From Pseudoduganella dura (lineage in GTDB: Bacteria > Pseudomonadota > Gammaproteobacteria > Burkholderiales > Burkholderiaceae_D), in assembly GCF_009727155.1 (NCBI RefSeq), contig NZ_WNWM01000002.1:2294001-2358000 (forward strand): 64,000 nucleotides of DNA, read 5' to 3'. Both the position numbers and the translations under genes were made by a program. The notes below the pieces were generated by a model. The model was not told the origin of the DNA. It made no database searches and saw nothing but the letters and a program-made list of their open reading frames with translations. How positions within the stretch are numbered: the stretch's first letter is position 1; each line of letters starts with the position of its first letter. Positions 44,468 through 52,953 of the stretch are shown here, one piece after another.

Positions 44468-45844
44468 TTAAGAAAGGTTCGCGGATGGGAAATCGAGCGT
44501 GACGCCAAGCCCGCGCCCGTCCAGTCCCGCCCCGAATGCCAGCCCGATGCCGTGCAGGTCGGCGATGCGCCGGACGATCGACAGCCCCAGGCCGCTGCCG
44601 CCCTGCCCTTGCCCGAGCACGCGGAAGAACCGTTCCGTCAGCCGCTGCCGGCTCGCGTCGTCGACACCGGGGCCGTCGTCGCGCACGGCGATGCGCGGAC
44701 GGCCCGCGACCAGTGTTGCCTCCACCTCGATCCGGCTGCCGGCCGGGCAATAGCGCAGCGCATTATCGACCAGGTTGCGCAATGCGATCTGCAGCATCGG
44801 CGGGTTCGCGTCCACGGCATCCAGTTCGCAACGCACGGTCAACGTGATGCCGCGTTGCGCCGCATCCTGTTCGTGCGCGGCGCGCAATCCCTCCAGCAGC
44901 GGCGCCAGCGCCACCGGCTCGCGCACCAGGTGTTCGCGCGACAGCGGGTCCATGCGGGCCAGCGCCAGCAGGCTGTCCACCAATGCCGTCACGCGGCCGA
45001 TGTCTTCGCGCAGCTTGCGGAACGGCGCGGCCAGGTCCGGGTGCTGGCGCTGCAGCAGCTGCACGTGCATGTGCAGCCCGGCCAGCGGCGTGCGCAGTTC
45101 GTGCGCGGCGTCGGCCGTGAAACGGCGCTCGGCCTGCAGCGCCGCGCCGAGGCGCCCCAGCACGCCGTTCAGCGCCTGCACGATCGGCAGCAATTCTTTC
45201 GGCTGTCCGGCCAGGGATACCAGCGCCAGGTCGTCCGGCGTCTTGGCCGCGATGGCCGAAGCGGTACGGCGCAGCGGCTGCAGCACCCTGCCCGTCAGCA
45301 GCCAGCACACCAGTGCCAGCAGCGCCAGGATGCCCACCACGGGCAGCCACAGGTGTTCGAGCAGTTCTTCCAGGATGTCGTAGCGCTTCGACTGCTTCTG
45401 GCCCACCTGCACTTCGACATTGCGGGCTTCGTCGCGCACCACGAACACGCGCCAGCTGCGGCGCTCCACCTCGATGTCGGCAAAGCCGTCGTCGTCGAAG
45501 CCGTTCACGAACGGCTGCGCCGGTGCCCCGCCGGTGCGCTGGATCACCCGGCCGCCGACGACGACCTGGTATTGCATGTCCACCTTGCGTCGTTGCGCGC
45601 TGCCGGGCCCCGCCTGCGCGAGCAGGCCCCGCTCCTCCCAGTCGGTGGTGGCGGCCAGGATCATGTAGCCGGATTCTTCCAGCGCGTCGTCGAACACGTC
45701 GTTGGTCTCGTGCCACGCGATCACGGTCACGATGCCCAGGCTGGCCAGCCACAGCACGGTGCTGGCGGCCACGATCGCGGCCAGCAGGCGCCGGCGCAGC
45801 GACCATGGCGGCCGGTTCGCCATGCCAGGCGCCTCAGCCGCCAT
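44468..45844 (-). CDS. QseC/TctE-like sensor histidine kinase
   Basis: This 458-residue protein has two membrane segments (about 20-42 and ~180-200) flanking a periplasmic loop. A HAMP region follows, then a phosphoacceptor box FTADAAHELRTPLAGLHM near residue 248, and an ATPase domain with DDGPGVDDASR and GQGGSGLGLSIVRRI. The start overlaps the end of the regulator gene by 11 bases; the ATG at 45823 is an alternative. YgiW next to it supports a QseC-like role, but the stimulus is not known. Confidence 0.88.
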   Translation of the reverse strand: MAAEAPGMANRPPWSLRRRLLAAIVAASTVLWLASLGIVTVIAWHETNDVFDDALEESGYMILAATTDWEERGLLAQAGPGSAQRRKVDMQYQVVVGGRVIQRTGGAPAQPFVNGFDDDGFADIEVERRSWRVFVVRDEARNVEVQVGQKQSKRYDILEELLEHLWLPVVGILALLALVCWLLTGRVLQPLRRTASAIAAKTPDDLALVSLAGQPKELLPIVQALNGVLGRLGAALQAERRFTADAAHELRTPLAGLHMHVQLLQRQHPDLAAPFRKLREDIGRVTALVDSLLALARMDPLSREHLVREPVALAPLLEGLRAAHEQDAAQRGITLTVRCELDAVDANPPMLQIALRNLVDNALRYCPAGSRIEVEATLVAGRPRIAVRDDGPGVDDASRQRLTERFFRVLGQGQGGSGLGLSIVRRIADLHGIGLAFGAGLDGRGLGVTLDFPSANLS

Positions 45845-46499
45845 CGTTTTTCAGGCGGTAGCCGAGGCCGCGCACGGTCACGATGCTGTCGCTGCCCAGC
45901 TTCTTGCGCAGGTTGTGGATATAGACCTCGATGGCGTTGCTTTCCACTTCATCGCCCCAGCCATACAGCGTTTCCTCGATCTGCGCGCGGGTGACGATGC
46001 TGTTCTTGCGCAGCAGCAGCGCATACAGCACATGGTATTCGCGCGCCGTGAGCGCGACCGGCTGGCCGGCCAGCGTGGCTTGCCGGGTTTCCAGATTGAG
46101 GCCGATGTCGCCGTGCGCCAGTTCGTTGGTCACCTGGTCGGCGCCGCGCCGCACGGCGGCCCGGATGCGCGCCGACATTTCTTCCAGCTCGAACGGCTTG
46201 ACCAGGTAATCGTCCGCTCCCAGGTCGAGGCCTTCGACCCTGTCGGCCAGCGCATTGAAGGCGGTGATCAGGATGACCGGCACGCGGTTGCCGGCCGTGC
46301 GCAGCTTCGCCAGCAGGTCGTCGCCGGACAGACCCGGCAGGCCGCGATCGAGCAGCACGCAGTCATAGCGGTGCGTCATCAGCGCGGTTTCGGCGGAATC
46401 GCCGCGTGTTACCCAGTCGACCGCATGCTGGTCCATCCGCAGCCAGGACCCGATGGTGTCGCCAAGGGAGGTGTCGTCTTCGACCAGCAGGATGCGCAT
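45834..46499 (-). CDS. OmpR/PhoB-type response regulator (QseB-like)
   Basis: The protein has 221 residues from ATG 46499. The receiver domain has acidic residues in RILLVEDDTSLG, the phospho-aspartate at 51 (CVLLDRGLPG) and the switch Lys in VKPFELEEM. A winged-helix DNA-binding domain follows (LTAREYHVLYALLLR; VEVYIHNLRKKLG-like). It overlaps the kinase gene, and regulator, kinase and ygiW read in one direction as a likely operon. Confidence 0.9.
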   Translation of the reverse strand: MRILLVEDDTSLGDTIGSWLRMDQHAVDWVTRGDSAETALMTHRYDCVLLDRGLPGLSGDDLLAKLRTAGNRVPVILITAFNALADRVEGLDLGADDYLVKPFELEEMSARIRAAVRRGADQVTNELAHGDIGLNLETRQATLAGQPVALTAREYHVLYALLLRKNSIVTRAQIEETLYGWGDEVESNAIEVYIHNLRKKLGSDSIVTVRGLGYRLKNDGG

Positions 46500-46621
46500 G
46501 GGAAAAATCGTCGTCAGTGAAGATGAAAGTATGCCGGAAGCGGCCAATCTGCCGCGGCAAGGTGAAGCGGATCTTAAGAACGCATTGCCGCCGCACCAAG
46601 CGCAAAACTGTCGCATGCACT

Positions 46622-46635
46622 TTGAGATAGATCAA
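46622..46635. promoter_or_regulatory. FNR/Anr-like box
   Basis: TTGAGATAGATCAA matches the FNR consensus TTGATnnnnATCAA at 9 of 10 defined bases. It lies in the divergent region between the regulator gene and the aldolase operon; which promoter it serves is open. Confidence 0.4.
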
Positions 46636-46652
46636 ATTATCTAAAACTTAAG

Positions 46653-46670
46653 TTGTATGACGTCGTACAA
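46653..46670. promoter_or_regulatory. GntR/FadR-type operator, copy 1
   Basis: The 18-bp near-perfect palindrome TTGTATGACGTCGTACAA differs from its reverse complement only at the symmetric positions 6 and 13. The TTGTA...TACAA form is typical of FadR-subfamily GntR repressors. Confidence 0.6.
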
Positions 46671-46802
46671 ATACATGCTATCGTAGTGCCTGCAAGACAC
46701 GCACAGAACAGTGCCATACCGGGTGAATTCCACTTAGTCCTTGTTTATTAAGTATCTTATATCTTATAGAGGACTGGATCGCCTTGCCTTGGCATCCCCT
46801 AG

Positions 46803-46820
46803 TTGTACGATGTCTTAAAA
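46803..46820. promoter_or_regulatory. GntR/FadR-type operator, copy 2
   Basis: TTGTACGATGTCTTAAAA matches the reverse of copy 1 at 15 of 18 positions. It starts exactly 150 bases after copy 1 and 69 bases before the aldolase start, which allows cooperative or looped binding. Confidence 0.5.
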
Positions 46821-46871
46821 TATTTATAACTGAATTTCCCAAAACTGGATCATCCATCCCCGGAGGAAGAC

Positions 46872-47642
46872 ATGAACGTTCCCATCAATCCTTTCAAGCA
46901 GGCGCTGCGCAACCGCGAGATGCAACTCGGTCTGTGGTCCGGCCTGTCGAGTCATGTCACGGTGGAAGTGCTGGCCAACGCCGGCTTCGACTGGCTGCTG
47001 ATCGATACCGAGCACTCGCCCAACGAACTGCCGATGGTCCACTCGCAGTTGCAGGCGATCACCCGGGGCGCGACCCACCCGATCGTGCGGCCGACGTGGA
47101 ACGATGCCGTGGTCATCAAGCGCCTGCTTGACATCGGCGCGCAGACGCTGCTGATCCCCTTCGTGGAAAACGCCGAGGAAGCGCGGAGCGCGGTGGCCGC
47201 CACCCGCTACCCGCCGCTGGGCGTGCGCGGTTATGCCGCCGCGGCGCGGGCTTCCGACTTCGGCCGCATCAAGGATTATCCGCACGCGTGCGAAGAACAG
47301 CTGTGCGTGCTGCTGCAGGTGGAAACGCCGACTGCCCTGGCCAATATCGAGGCGATCGCCGCGGTGGATGGCGTGGACGGTATCTTCATCGGCCCCGGCG
47401 ACCTGGCGGCCAGCATGGGCCACATCGGCCAGATCGGCCACCCGGACGTGGTGGCGGCGATCGAGGACGCCATAGCCCGCATCCGCGCCACCGGCCGGCC
47501 GGCAGGCATCCTGGCCTCGGACGAGAAACTGGCCCGCCGCTGCATCGAACTGGGCGTGGACTTCATCGCCGTGGGCAGCGATACCGGCCTGCTGGCGCGT
47601 GGTGCCGAACAGCTGGCCGCGAAATTCAAGAACGTCGCCTGA
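46872..47642 (+). CDS. HpcH/HpaI-family aldolase (GarL-like)
   Basis: This 256-residue class II aldolase carries GLWSGLSSHVTVEVLANAGF, LLIDTEHSPNELPMV, LIPFVENAEEA, VRGYAAAARASDFG and DGIFIGPGDLAASMGH. Members cleave 2-keto-3-deoxy acids to pyruvate and an aldehyde. The next two genes turn tartronate semialdehyde into phosphoglycerate, so 5-keto-4-deoxyglucarate is the likely substrate. HpaI-like activity on related acids remains possible. GGAGG sits 6 bases before the ATG. Confidence 0.85.
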   Translation: MNVPINPFKQALRNREMQLGLWSGLSSHVTVEVLANAGFDWLLIDTEHSPNELPMVHSQLQAITRGATHPIVRPTWNDAVVIKRLLDIGAQTLLIPFVENAEEARSAVAATRYPPLGVRGYAAAARASDFGRIKDYPHACEEQLCVLLQVETPTALANIEAIAAVDGVDGIFIGPGDLAASMGHIGQIGHPDVVAAIEDAIARIRATGRPAGILASDEKLARRCIELGVDFIAVGSDTGLLARGAEQLAAKFKNVA

Positions 47643-47671
47643 CCAATCACTTTCAATACGAGGAACAACAA

Positions 47672-48568
47672 ATGAGCAAAGTCGGATTCATCGGCCTGGG
47701 AATCATGGGCACCCCGATGGCGGGCCACCTGCTGCGCGGCGACCATGAACTGTATGTGCATGACGTGAAGCCGATCCCGGCCGAACTGCTCGACGGGGGC
47801 GCGCACGCGATCGGCTCCGGCCGCGAAGTGGCCGAGCAGGCCGAGATCGTGATCATCATGGTGCCGGATACGCCGCACGTGGCGGCCGTGCTGTTCGACG
47901 AAGGCGGCGTGGCCCAGGGCCTGTCGGCCGGGAAGATCGTGGTCGACATGAGCTCGATCTCGCCGATCGACACCAAGGCGTTCGCGGCGCGCGTCAATGC
48001 GCTCAACTGCGATTACCTGGATGCGCCGGTCTCCGGCGGCGAAGTGGGCGCGCGCGCCGCCAGCCTGACGATCATGGTGGGCGGTACGCCCGAAGCCTTC
48101 GCCAGGGTCAAGCCATTGTTCGACCTGATGGGCAAGAACATTACGCTGGTGGGCGGCAACGGCGACGGCCAGACCACCAAGGTGGCCAACCAGATCATCG
48201 TGGCGCTGAACATCGAGGCGGTGGCCGAGGCGCTGCTGTTCGCCTCCCGCATGGGTGCCGATGCCGGCAAGGTGCGCGAGGCGCTGATGGGCGGCTTTGC
48301 CGCGTCGCGCGTGCTGGAAGTACATGGCGACCGCATGGTCAAGCGCACCTTCGATCCGGGCTTCCGCATCGAACTGCACCAGAAGGACCTGAACCTGGCG
48401 CTGGCCAGCGCGCGCCAGCTGGGCCTTTCGCTGCCGAACACCGCCACCGCGCAGCAGCTGTTCAGCGCCTGCGCCGCGCACGGCGGCAAGGCCTGGGACC
48501 ATTCGGCGCTGGTGCGCGCGCTGGAAACCCTGGCCAATTTCCAGATCGGCGACGCGGTACCGGAATGA
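47672..48568 (+). CDS. garR: 2-hydroxy-3-oxopropionate (tartronate semialdehyde) reductase
   Basis: The 298-residue protein has the beta-hydroxyacid dehydrogenase signature VGFIGLGIMGTPMAGHL at the start. The substrate motif DAPVSGGEVGARAASLTIMV comes next, with the catalytic Lys in GQTTKVANQIIVALN and KDLNLALASA near the end. It reduces tartronate semialdehyde to D-glycerate with NAD(P)H. It is the second gene of the operon, and its stop overlaps the kinase start in ATGA. GarR and GlxR are not separable here. Confidence 0.9.
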   Translation: MSKVGFIGLGIMGTPMAGHLLRGDHELYVHDVKPIPAELLDGGAHAIGSGREVAEQAEIVIIMVPDTPHVAAVLFDEGGVAQGLSAGKIVVDMSSISPIDTKAFAARVNALNCDYLDAPVSGGEVGARAASLTIMVGGTPEAFARVKPLFDLMGKNITLVGGNGDGQTTKVANQIIVALNIEAVAEALLFASRMGADAGKVREALMGGFAASRVLEVHGDRMVKRTFDPGFRIELHQKDLNLALASARQLGLSLPNTATAQQLFSACAAHGGKAWDHSALVRALETLANFQIGDAVPE

Positions 48569-49896
48569 CGCCGCCGACTTCGACGCAGCAGCCTCCGTCG
48601 CCGGCGCTCCTGAAGCCGATTCTCAAGCCGCCGCATATCGACCCTCGTGCCCTGCTGCGCGCGATGTTCGATGCCGCGGTGGCGGCGGCCCAGCCGGCGC
48701 TGTGCCTGCCGCGGCACCTGCCGCTGCCGCCGCGCGGGCGCACGCTGGTGATCGGCGCCGGCAAGGCGTCGGCCGAGATGGCGCGCGTGCTGGAGCGGCA
48801 CTGGCAGGGAGAGCTCACCGGCCTGGTCGTCACGCGCTATGGCTATGCGGTACCGTGCGAGCGCATCGAGATCGTGGAGGCGGCGCACCCGGTGCCGGAC
48901 GAAGCCGGGCTTGCCGCCGCGCGGCGCATGCTCGATTTCGTGGCCGGCCTGTCGGCCGACGACCTGGTGATCTGCCTGATCTCCGGCGGCGGCTCGTCGC
49001 TGCTGCCCTTGCCGGCGGAAGGGCTCACGCTCGCCGACAAGCAACGCCTGAACGGCGCGCTGCTGGCCAGCGGCGCCACGATCAGCGAGATGAACTGCGT
49101 GCGGCGCCACCTCTCGGGCATCAAGGGCGGCCGGCTGGCGGCGGCATGCCACCCTGCGCGCGTGCTCACGCTGCTGATTTCGGACGTGCCGGGAGACGAT
49201 CCGGTGGACATCGCCAGCGGCCCCACCTGCGCCGATATCACGACCTGCGAGGATGCGCTGGCGGTGCTGCGCCGTCATGACATCGACGTGCCGGCCCACG
49301 TGCGCGCGGTGCTGGAAAGCGGCCGCGGCGAATCGGTGAAACCGGGCGATCCGCGCCTGGCGGGCAACGAGATCCGCTTCATCGCCACGCCGCAGATGGC
49401 GCTGGAAGCGGCCGCCGCGGTGGCCGCCGAAGCCGGCGTTCCGGCCCATATCCTTGGCGACGGCATCGAGGGCGAGGCGCGCGAAGTGGGCATCGCGTTT
49501 TCCGGGATCGCCCGGCAGGTGGCCACCCGCGGGCAGCCGTTCGCCGCGCCATGCATCCTGCTGTCCGGCGGCGAGACCACGGTGACGGTGCGCGGCAACG
49601 GCCGCGGCGGGCGCAACGTGGAATTCCTGCTGTCGCTGGCGGTGGCGCTGAACGGGCTCGAAGGCGTGCATGCGATGGCCTGCGATACCGATGGTGTCGA
49701 CGGGCAGGAGGAAATCGCCGGGGCCTGTATCGGCCCGACAACGCTGGAACGCGCCCGGCAGCAGGGCATTCGCGCCCGGGACAGCCTGGCCAACAACGAC
49801 GGCCACGGCTTCTTCCAGGCGCTGGACGATTCGGTGGTGTGCGGCCCCACGCTCACCAACGTCAACGACTTCCGGGCGATCCTGATCGAGGGTTGA
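48565..49896 (+). CDS. ttuD: Glycerate kinase of the TtuD/MOFRL type
   Basis: This 443-residue protein includes LVIGAGKASAEMARVLERH, the ligand motif LISGGGSSLLPLPAEG, NCVRRHLSGIKGGRLA, LISDVPGDDPVDIASGP and the MOFRL end (LLSGGETTVTVRGNGRGGRN; LANNDGHGFFQALDDSVV). Enzymes of this class usually make 2-phosphoglycerate. With the aldolase and reductase it completes a route from a sugar diacid to glycolysis. Confidence 0.9.
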   Translation: MTPPTSTQQPPSPALLKPILKPPHIDPRALLRAMFDAAVAAAQPALCLPRHLPLPPRGRTLVIGAGKASAEMARVLERHWQGELTGLVVTRYGYAVPCERIEIVEAAHPVPDEAGLAAARRMLDFVAGLSADDLVICLISGGGSSLLPLPAEGLTLADKQRLNGALLASGATISEMNCVRRHLSGIKGGRLAAACHPARVLTLLISDVPGDDPVDIASGPTCADITTCEDALAVLRRHDIDVPAHVRAVLESGRGESVKPGDPRLAGNEIRFIATPQMALEAAAAVAAEAGVPAHILGDGIEGEAREVGIAFSGIARQVATRGQPFAAPCILLSGGETTVTVRGNGRGGRNVEFLLSLAVALNGLEGVHAMACDTDGVDGQEEIAGACIGPTTLERARQQGIRARDSLANNDGHGFFQALDDSVVCGPTLTNVNDFRAILIEG

Positions 49897-49898
49897 TC

Positions 49899-51212
49899 TT
49901 ACCTGTTGGGCGCGATGCGGATCTGGTTGCGCCCGCCCTGCTTGGCTTCATACAGCATCGCGTCGGCGCGCAGGAACAGTTCGTTTTCCGTCTTGTATTC
50001 CGGATACGCCGCCACGCCGCCGCTGAACGAGAAGCGGCGCACTTCGCCCGGCCTGACCTCGAACGGGATCGCGCCGAACGCCTCGCGCATCGCATCGAGC
50101 CGGCGCCGCCCCTCTTCCAGCGGGCAATCCCAGAACACGACGACGAATTCCTCGCCGCCGAAACGGCTCAGCAGGTCCGCTTCGCCCACCTGGGACGCCA
50201 GCGTGAGCGACAGCCGCTTGATGACGATGTCGCCGAAGTAGTGGCCCCAGGTGTCGTTGATGGTCTTGAACTTGTCGATATCGACCACGCCGAACGACAG
50301 CGGCACGCCTTCGCGCGCGGCGCGACGGATCAGCTCCTGCGCCTTCTTCTGCAGCCCCACCTTGTTCAGCAGGCCCGTGGCGCGGTCCTTGCCGATCAGG
50401 TCCTTGCTGACGCGGATCTTGTTGGCGCGGTTGACCAGCTGCGCCGTCAGCAGCTCGGGCGAAACCAGCGGAATGGTGCCGTCGAAGCCGCTGGCCAGCG
50501 CACGGCGGGTCAGTTCCACGTCGACCCGATGCTGCAGCAGCACGATCTCGCGCACCGGGTCGGCTTCGATATTTTTCTTCAGCACGCGCACGATCGCCTC
50601 GGTGCGTTCATATTCCGCGTCGGCGATCAGCACGATATCCGGCTGCAGGTCCTTCACGCGCAGGTGCAGCGTATGGGCATCGTCGTGGGACAGCACCTCG
50701 ACCCGCTGTTCCAGCAGCGCGGCGCCATCGAGCTGCGCCGCATCGCCCAGGTACATGAGGCGCACAAGGTCGCCCCGCTTCTTTTGCACGAACAGGTTGA
50801 ACAGCTTGTCGACCAGCACATCGTTGGCGATCGGCTTTTCCGCGTAGGCCAGGCAATCGCTGTCGACGAGGCGCTGCTGCAGCAGGAAGCGGCCGCCCTG
50901 GCGCACCGATTGCAGGTAAACATAGCTGTGGCCGCCCGGCAGCCGCGCCAGCAGTTCGCCCAGCATCAGCGTCTTGCGGGACGACTGCATATCGGCCTGC
51001 ATGTTATGCAGCGCGTCGAGATCGATCACGAACAGGCTGTTGTTGCCGCTGGCTTCCACGGCATGGGCGAAATCGCTGACTTCGCTGAAGAAAGTGATGT
51101 CGAAGTCGTACTTGTGCGCATGCAGCAGCAGTTCATCCTTGTTGTCCTTGATGAAGAAGCTCTGCGACAGCAGCAATGCATGGTTTTTGTAAAGCGGCGC
51201 TTCGCTGGTCAT
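49899..51212 (-). CDS. Diguanylate cyclase with receiver-like N-terminal part
   Basis: The protein has 437 residues. A C-terminal GGDEF domain carries GVVDIDKFKTINDTWGHYFG and an active GGEEF near residue 349, with no obvious inhibitory RxxD just before it. The first ~270 residues look like two degenerate receiver folds (SLFVIDLDALHNMQ; DIVLIADAEYERTEAIVRVL). There is no membrane segment. It should make cyclic di-GMP in the cytoplasm. Confidence 0.88.
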   Translation of the reverse strand: MTSEAPLYKNHALLLSQSFFIKDNKDELLLHAHKYDFDITFFSEVSDFAHAVEASGNNSLFVIDLDALHNMQADMQSSRKTLMLGELLARLPGGHSYVYLQSVRQGGRFLLQQRLVDSDCLAYAEKPIANDVLVDKLFNLFVQKKRGDLVRLMYLGDAAQLDGAALLEQRVEVLSHDDAHTLHLRVKDLQPDIVLIADAEYERTEAIVRVLKKNIEADPVREIVLLQHRVDVELTRRALASGFDGTIPLVSPELLTAQLVNRANKIRVSKDLIGKDRATGLLNKVGLQKKAQELIRRAAREGVPLSFGVVDIDKFKTINDTWGHYFGDIVIKRLSLTLASQVGEADLLSRFGGEEFVVVFWDCPLEEGRRRLDAMREAFGAIPFEVRPGEVRRFSFSGGVAAYPEYKTENELFLRADAMLYEAKQGGRNQIRIAPNR

Positions 51213-51292
51213 GTTCCGTGGTGTGCATCGTGGTGGATAGGCATAACCTTACACAAGAACTGCCCATCTGGTTGCGAATTCGACCGCCGGAC

Positions 51293-51502
51293 TCAGGCTT
51301 TTTTCAGCGCATCGCCCTTGTGCGCGGCTTCGGCACCCGTCTTGTCGCTGACGACCAGGTATTCCGGGTTTTCCTTCGACGCGGCCACGTGATGGCCCTT
51401 GATGTCGGTGGGCGAGGTAAGTTTCTTCTTGATGGTTCCGTGCACGATGCCTTGCGACGAGTGCCATTGCACCTTGTCGCCGGCCTTGAATTCGTCCGCC
51501 AT
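51293..51502 (-). CDS. DUF2945 small protein (hypervirulence-associated TUDOR type)
   Basis: The 69-residue protein starts MADEFKAGDKVQWHSSQG and carries VHGTIKKKLTSPTDIKGHHV and PEYLVVSDKTGAEAAHK, matching DUF2945/HVA1 over its full length. The fold is a small SH3/TUDOR-like barrel. Its function in bacteria is not established. Confidence 0.85.
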   Translation of the reverse strand: MADEFKAGDKVQWHSSQGIVHGTIKKKLTSPTDIKGHHVAASKENPEYLVVSDKTGAEAAHKGDALKKA

Positions 51503-51666
51503 GATGCGTTCCCCCGGGGTTGAACAGGATCGATATTGGACCATGGAATGCCTTGCGGTTTCCGCACGATACAACCCACCGCATGCAGCCCATGGCAATC
51601 GTGCGCGGCGCCGTGCCGGGCGGGTGCCGGGCTAGAATCCCGGGCTCCATCCCAATCCACCATGCC

Positions 51667-52554
51667 ATGCCACCCAACCTCGGTCTCGTTTGCATCACCG
51701 TGTCGAACGCCGTGCGTTATCGCACGATCACGCGCAAGCGGCTGCTCGAACATTCGCCCGATGCGCAGCGCCGGCTGCTCGACGAGCTATATCGCAGCAA
51801 CATCCAGGTGCTCGATGGCGCGCTGCGCTACTGCGAGCAGGCCGGCATCGCGCTGTACCGCATGCCCTCTTCCATCTTTCCGTTTGCGGATGAAGACATC
51901 GGGCGCGAAGTGCTGGCTCCGTTCGCGGCCACGCTGGCGCGCACGGGCACGCGGGCGCTCGAGCGGGGCATCCGCCTGGTCATGCACCCCGACCAGTTCG
52001 TGGTATTGAGTTCGGATTCGGCCGGCGTGGTGGAAAACAGCATCAAGATCCTGCAGATGCACGCGGACATCATGGACTTGCTGGCGCAGCCTCGCACGCC
52101 TTGGGCGCTGCTGGAAATCCACGGCGGCAAGGCCAACCGCGACGACGCGCTGGTGGCCACCATCGCCCGCCTGCCGGACGCGATCCGCTGCCGCCTCGGG
52201 CTGGAAAACGACGAGTATGCGTACAGCGCCGCCGAAATCCACGCCATCTGCCTGCGCACCGGCGTGCCGATGGTATTCGATGCCCACCATCACATCGTGC
52301 ACGAAAAGCTCGACAGCTACGACGACCCGAGCGTGGGCGAGATGCTGGACAAGGCCCGCGCCACCTGGGCCGTGCCGGAACACCAGCTGGTGCACATCTC
52401 GAACGGCCGCGCGTCGTTCAACGACCGCCAGCATGCCGACCTGATCACCACGATGCCGGCATCCTATGCCCGCGCGCCGTGGATCGAGATCGAGGCCAAG
52501 TCGAAGGAAGACGCGATCGACGGCCTGGCCGGCTGGCGCGCCGCGGCCGGCTGA
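51667..52554 (+). CDS. uvsE: UV-damage endonuclease
   Basis: The 295-residue TIM-barrel protein starts PPNLGLVCITVSNAVRYRTI and shows YRMPSSIFPFADED, MHPDQFVVLSS, LEIHGGKANR, LENDEYAYSAAEI, VFDAHHHIVHEKL and HISNGR. The His, Glu and Asp residues are the metal ligands of UvsE/UVDE. It nicks DNA 5' of UV photoproducts and abasic sites. ATG 51667 is chosen; ATG 51662 is out of frame. Confidence 0.92.
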   Translation: MPPNLGLVCITVSNAVRYRTITRKRLLEHSPDAQRRLLDELYRSNIQVLDGALRYCEQAGIALYRMPSSIFPFADEDIGREVLAPFAATLARTGTRALERGIRLVMHPDQFVVLSSDSAGVVENSIKILQMHADIMDLLAQPRTPWALLEIHGGKANRDDALVATIARLPDAIRCRLGLENDEYAYSAAEIHAICLRTGVPMVFDAHHHIVHEKLDSYDDPSVGEMLDKARATWAVPEHQLVHISNGRASFNDRQHADLITTMPASYARAPWIEIEAKSKEDAIDGLAGWRAAAG

Positions 52555-52606
52555 GCATAATTTCCCGGCTTGCCGGCCCTGCCGGCTTGCCTGCTCGTTG
52601 GGCTAT

Positions 52607-52855
52607 TTACTGGCCTGTCGGCTTGCCTGCCTGCTTCGCGGCTACCTTGCCGGCTTTTGCCGCGGCGGCGTCGAACAGCGTCTTGGCATCCAGGTGCGCC
52701 TGGTCGACTGTGCGCAGCTTGACGTTCCTGTCGTGCCGCACAAAAAATTCCTTGTCCTGCGCGGCCATCACGATCTTGACGGCGTCGTTCTCGGGTACGT
52801 CGTATTTCTCGAAGATGAGCGTTGTCACTTCGTCCAGGTATTCTTCGTAGGTCAT
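52607..52855 (-). CDS. Small hypothetical protein (82 residues)
   Basis: ATG 52855 has GGAG 10 bases upstream. The product starts MTYEEYLDEVTTLIFEKYDV, is acidic at the front, and ends in an Ala/Lys-rich tail. The family is not recognised. It follows the EndoU-like gene after a terminator, so it is probably a separate transcript. Confidence 0.65.
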   Translation of the reverse strand: MTYEEYLDEVTTLIFEKYDVPENDAVKIVMAAQDKEFFVRHDRNVKLRTVDQAHLDAKTLFDAAAAKAGKVAAKQAGKPTGQ

Positions 52856-52901
52856 GTTTGGGTGCTCCGGGTAAGGGCGCATTGTAACCGGGCGCACCGC
52901 A

Positions 52902-52932
52902 AAAACGCCGGCCGGCAAGGCGCCGGCGTTTT
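52902..52932 (-). terminator. Terminator after the EndoU-like gene
   Basis: The plus-strand AAAACGCCGG / CCGGCGTTTT arms give a 10-bp stem with T tails in both directions. Confidence 0.8.
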
Positions 52933-52953
52933 CGTCGCGCTGTCGCGCCGCGA

